Shown piece by piece: positions 61,118 through 64,000 of a DNA stretch of 64,000 bases (positions are counted from its first letter, which is position 1; every line of letters begins with the position of its first letter). The stretch covers positions 1,302,001 to 1,366,000 of the forward strand of contig JACKFA010000001.1 in NCBI GenBank assembly GCA_020632715.1. The letters are read 5' to 3'. The notes beneath the pieces were generated by a model that had not been told where the DNA came from, made no database searches, and saw only the letters and a list, made by a program, of their open reading frames with translations. Position numbers and translations under genes: made by a program. This stretch comes from Deltaproteobacteria bacterium (lineage in GTDB: Bacteria > Myxococcota_A > UBA9042 > PHBI01).

Positions 61118-62020
61118 ATGCTGCTCGTCGCGCTCGCCGCCGCCTTCCTCGTCGTGTCCGCCCCGCGCCCGCCCATCGACGTGGCGACGCCGCCCGCGGA
61201 CGGCTGGCAGCCCGCCGAGGCCGTCGCGGGCGAGGTCGCCGGCGCCCACGCCGAGACGCGGGTGCTCGTCTACCTGCCGCGCGGCTACACGCAGCGCGAC
61301 GAGGGCGCGCGCTTCCCGCTCGTCATCGCGCTCCACGGCTGGGGGCACAGCCCCGAGCTCTACCGCGACGAGGGCGACCTCGGGCGCTGGGCCGACCGCT
61401 ACGGCCTCGTCGTGGCCGTGCCCGCCATGGGGAAGACCGTCTACGAGGCCGCGCTCTACCCCGAGAGCCGGAAGACCTGGGCCAAGGCGCCCGGCGCGCC
61501 GTTCGTGGCGGAGGTCGTGCTGCCGTGGCTGCGCCGGAGCTACGCGGTGGCGCAGGACCGCGCCCACACCGCCGTCATCGGCTACTCGACGGGCGGGCGC
61601 GGCGCGCTCGTGCTCGCGGAGCGCTGGCCGGGCGACTTCGCGTTCGCGGGGAGCCTCTCCGGCACGTTCGACCTCGACCGGCTCGCGCCGAAGACGGGCG
61701 AGTACAGGATCCACGCGGCCGTCTTCGGGCCGCGCGACGAGCACGCGGCGCGCTGGGCCGACGAGGACGTCGACACCCCGGCGCACCTCGCGGCGCTGGC
61801 CGACGTCGCGATCTACGCGGCGCACGGGGCGGCCGACCGGAGCGTGCCGCCCGACCAGCTCGACGCCCTCCGCGCCGCGCTCGACGGCCGCCCGCACGGC
61901 GCCGTGACGTTCGCGCTCGTGCCCGGCGCGGGGCACGCGTGGGGGTTCTGGACCGGGCAGAACGAGGGGCTCTTCGGCGCGCTCGCTCGCGCGCTCGGGG
62001 TCGGGGACGGGGCGCGCTGA
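61118..62020 (+). CDS. Secreted alpha/beta-hydrolase esterase (esterase D / PHB-depolymerase-like)
   Basis: 300 residues. Signal peptide LLVALAAAFLVVSAP. The alpha/beta core has LVIALHGWGHSPELY (oxyanion strand), the nucleophile elbow GYSTGGRGALVL (Ser in GxSxGG), an Asp-bearing loop (HGAADRSVPPDQL) and the catalytic His in PGAGHAWGFW. The set matches the 'putative esterase' family that removes acyl groups from glutathione adducts, siderophores or carbohydrate esters. The substrate is undetermined. Confidence 0.87.
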   Translation: MLLVALAAAFLVVSAPRPPIDVATPPADGWQPAEAVAGEVAGAHAETRVLVYLPRGYTQRDEGARFPLVIALHGWGHSPELYRDEGDLGRWADRYGLVVAVPAMGKTVYEAALYPESRKTWAKAPGAPFVAEVVLPWLRRSYAVAQDRAHTAVIGYSTGGRGALVLAERWPGDFAFAGSLSGTFDLDRLAPKTGEYRIHAAVFGPRDEHAARWADEDVDTPAHLAALADVAIYAAHGAADRSVPPDQLDALRAALDGRPHGAVTFALVPGAGHAWGFWTGQNEGLFGALARALGVGDGAR

Positions 62021-62080
62021 GGTTCGGGGTCTGAGTCGGGGTCGGGGTTCGGGGTCTGGGGTAAGTCTTCGATCTGGCTC

Positions 62081-62300
62081 GGTAACCACGGAGACACGGA
62101 GACACGGAGGGGTCTGTGGTGCTATGGAGCTCGCCGTCGGATCGGCGCCTCGGGTGCGTCCGGGAGGGAGGGGAGGAGGGGCTGGAACCCTAGCCATCTC
62201 AACGCCTTCGATAACTCCTGGGGCGCGACAGGGAGGCGCAGAGGCCCTTCCTCTCCTTCTCTCCCTCCGCCCTCCCTCCGTGTCTCCGTGTCTCCGTGGT
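62081..62300. repeat. 220-bp element bounded by inverted CCACGGAGACACGGAG units
   Basis: A direct unit (CCACGGAGACACGGAGACAC, 62086-62105) and its inverted copy ending at 62300 (TGTCTCCGTGTCTCCGTGG, 62281-62299) flank about 165 bp. Arms match over at least 25 bp. The preceding 62021-62080 is a GGGGTC/GGGTTC simple repeat. No gene lies between 62021 and 62323. The arms could fold into a hairpin shared by two convergent genes. Confidence 0.8.
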
Positions 62301-62323
62301 AAAAAGCGTCGTCGCGAACCGCG

Positions 62324-64000
62324 CTACGGCCCCTGCGCGTCGGGCTCCGCCGCCGCCGGCGTCACCGCCGAGAGCGCCTGCGACGCCGCCTGGGCGATGG
62401 TCGTCGCCACGTAGGTCGCGCCTGCCTCGCGGAGCCTCACCAGGAGCTGATCGTAGCTCTTCGGGCGCTTCCAGTGGCCCACCACGATCGGGAGCTCCGG
62501 CCAGCGCGCCGCGAGGCGCTGGCAGAGGTGCTCCGCCTGCGCGAGCCCTCCCGGCGGCAGGATCCCGATGAACACGAGGCCGTAGCCGCCTCGCTCGACC
62601 GCCGACTCCACCGCGGCCGGGAGCGTCCGCTGCGGGAGCACGTCGACCTCCGCGCCGCTCGCGCGGCAGATCCGCGCGAACATCTCGAGCCCCGCCTCCT
62701 CCGCCGCGTGGTGCGCCGGGCACGCGAGGATCCGCGGCCGCGCGCCGTCGGTCGCCACCGACTCGCCGCTCGGCGCGTCCAGCGCGAGCTCCGCCGCCAC
62801 TCGGCGCGTCGCGTCCGCGATCCACGCCGCGTCCCGCGCCCCGAGCCCCTCCTTCTGCCGGTCGCGCCGCACCCGCCGGAGCGCCGGCACCAGCACCATG
62901 TCGAACGCCGCGACCGCCCCGTGCTCCGCCGCGTAGGCGCTCGCGACCCCGCGCGCCTCGATCTCGTCCGACGCCAGGAGCCGCTGGTAGAACGTCACGT
63001 GCGGCTCGAGCGCCGGCTCGTCCCCGAGCAGCACCGCGAGGAAGCCGAACTGCGGCGCGTGGTTGCCCAGCACCACGAGGCAGATGGTCAGCGGCGTCGA
63101 GAGCACGAGCCCGATCGGCCCCCAGATGAACGTCCAGAACGCCGCCGCCACGAGCAGCGCGAGCGGCGAGACCCCCGTCTTCTTGCTGAACAGGATCGGC
63201 TCGATGGCGTTCGCCGTGACGATCTCGACCACCATGATGAAGCCGAGCACCACGAGCGGCAGCTCCCACCCGGGCGACGTCGCGATCGAGAAGATCACCG
63301 GCGCCACCACCGCCACGACGATCCCGAGGTACGGCACGAAGCGGAGCGCCCCCGCCGAGAACCCCCAGAGGAACGCGTACGGCACCCCGAGCGCCCAGAG
63401 GCCGACGCCGAGCGTCAGCCCGAAGCACGCGTTGATCGCGAGCTGCGAGAGCAGGAGGCGCGAGACGCGCGCGCCCGCGTCCATCGCCGCCCGCGTCGTG
63501 CCCGTGAGGTGGCCGTAGCCGAGGAGCCGGATGGCGCGGTTCCGGACGTCCTCCCGGCGGAGGAGCATGAAGATCACGAGCAGCAGCACGAAGAACGCCT
63601 CCGCGAGCCCGCCCACGAACGGCGCGAGGAACGTCTTCACCTGCTCGAAGCCCGACTCCGCCGGCTGCGCCACGACCACGAACGGGTGCGGCGCGTCGGG
63701 CGGCGCCGTCTGCGCGGCGACCAGCTCCTGCAGCATGTCGACGAGGCGCGACACGCCGCCGCCCGTGATGCCGTGCAGGTCCGCGAGCTTCTGCTCGATC
63801 TCCGCGCGGTGCGTCGGGAGCTCCGCCGCGAGCGAGAGGAGCTGGCTCGCGACCAGGTAGGCCACCGACCCCGCCGCCGCGAGCGCCCCGAGCACCACGA
63901 GCAGCACCGACGGCGCGCGCCCGACCCCGCGCTGCTGCAGGAACACGACCACCGGCGAGAGGATGAACGTGAAGAGCCCGGCGAAGACCAGCGGCACGAA
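62324..64000 (-). CDS. AI-2E family transporter with C-terminal B12-binding-like domain (5' end outside window)
   Basis: At least 557 residues; the frame continues past the right edge, and the first visible helix would be about the second in the family, so roughly 30-60 residues are missing. Seven or so transmembrane helices with the UPF0118/AI-2E signatures: FVGGLAEAFFVLLLVIFMLL, LRFVPYLGIVVAVVAPVI, EPILFSKKTGVSPLALLVAA, WGPIGLVLSTPLTICLVVLG. After about residue 370 the protein is soluble, and 425-545 looks like a Rossmann-type cobalamin-binding-like fold (RILACPAHHAAEEAGLEM, LVFIGILPPGG, LPIVVGHWKRP), lacking the DxHxxG signature. It may transport autoinducer-2 or act as a Na+/H+-type exchanger. 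Confidence 0.85.
   Translation of the reverse strand, partial: FVPLVFAGLFTFILSPVVVFLQQRGVGRAPSVLLVVLGALAAAGSVAYLVASQLLSLAAELPTHRAEIEQKLADLHGITGGGVSRLVDMLQELVAAQTAPPDAPHPFVVVAQPAESGFEQVKTFLAPFVGGLAEAFFVLLLVIFMLLRREDVRNRAIRLLGYGHLTGTTRAAMDAGARVSRLLLSQLAINACFGLTLGVGLWALGVPYAFLWGFSAGALRFVPYLGIVVAVVAPVIFSIATSPGWELPLVVLGFIMVVEIVTANAIEPILFSKKTGVSPLALLVAAAFWTFIWGPIGLVLSTPLTICLVVLGNHAPQFGFLAVLLGDEPALEPHVTFYQRLLASDEIEARGVASAYAAEHGAVAAFDMVLVPALRRVRRDRQKEGLGARDAAWIADATRRVAAELALDAPSGESVATDGARPRILACPAHHAAEEAGLEMFARICRASGAEVDVLPQRTLPAAVESAVERGGYGLVFIGILPPGGLAQAEHLCQRLAARWPELPIVVGHWKRPKSYDQLLVRLREAGATYVATTIAQAASQALSAVTPAAAEPDAQGP

Overview
The window is very GC-rich and compact, with short gaps, many GTG/TTG starts and frequent 1-4 nt gene overlaps. 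Two very large secreted proteins (at the left edge and at 43939-47529) end in a Cys/Gly-rich spacer, one hydrophobic helix and an Arg cluster, the pattern of MYXO-CTERM sorting tails. Together with an eukaryotic-like Ser/Thr kinase, many lipoproteins and sigma-54-like promoters, this points to an environmental member of the Myxococcota. No rRNA, tRNA or CRISPR array was seen.

Layout. 1-9.1 kb: end of a giant Ig-like/beta-helix surface protein, a VOC protein and an unknown protein. 9.3-14.7 kb: TspO, pyruvate:ferredoxin oxidoreductase and an overlapping dihydroorotate-dehydrogenase-like gene with a terminator. 15.7-18.3 kb: sulfide:quinone oxidoreductase plus a DUF1641-like gene behind a sigma-54-like promoter and a phased GTTTCA array. 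18.5-21.1 kb: a secreted-cargo-like metallopeptidase with a coupled small gene. 21.3-30 kb: collagen-like lipoprotein, GAF histidine kinase, carotenoid-type oxidoreductase and a pair of dynamin-like GTPases, the second frameshifted. 30.1-34.5 kb: PadR regulator with its operator, a decayed methyltransferase, a methyltransferase-TPR protein and a glycosyltransferase. 34.5-36.0 kb: an IS110/IS1111-type element inserted exactly in a genome repeat. 36.5-52 kb: a second and a third cargo-like protein, glycosyltransferase, methyltransferase, VOC, FAD oxidase, FG-GAP/ASPIC MYXO-CTERM protein, aminotransferase and SDR. 52-56.5 kb: DUF4382 lipoprotein, a PAAR-like tip protein with a coupled M15-type peptidase, glutathione peroxidase and a SecD-head-like lipoprotein. 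56.5-64 kb: frameshifted Ser/Thr kinase, secreted unknown proteins, response regulator, esterase and an AI-2E-family transporter running off the right edge.

The most interesting signal is a common N-terminal leader on three otherwise unrelated, dispersed minus-strand genes (19067-21115, 36542-39376, 50430-51959). Each has a VQ-x-[KR] box, a low-complexity stretch, an exactly spaced L-x-G-x-x-[FY]-x6-L-x-P box, then a PVQ[MA] box, followed by a different body: a HExxH peptidase, a helix/EF-hand repeat protein and a beta-rich protein. I infer a shared recruitment or packaging tag for a contractile injection system (eCIS- or T6SS-like). The PAAR plus M15 pair at 53.4-55.0 kb fits such a system, although no sheath, tube or baseplate gene is clearly present here. 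The second notable point is the IS1111-type element: restoring its insertion site regenerates a complete copy of the CCACGGAGACACGGAG repeat family, and its long 3' non-coding end holds a 9-nt complement to that target, as a bridge-RNA guide would.
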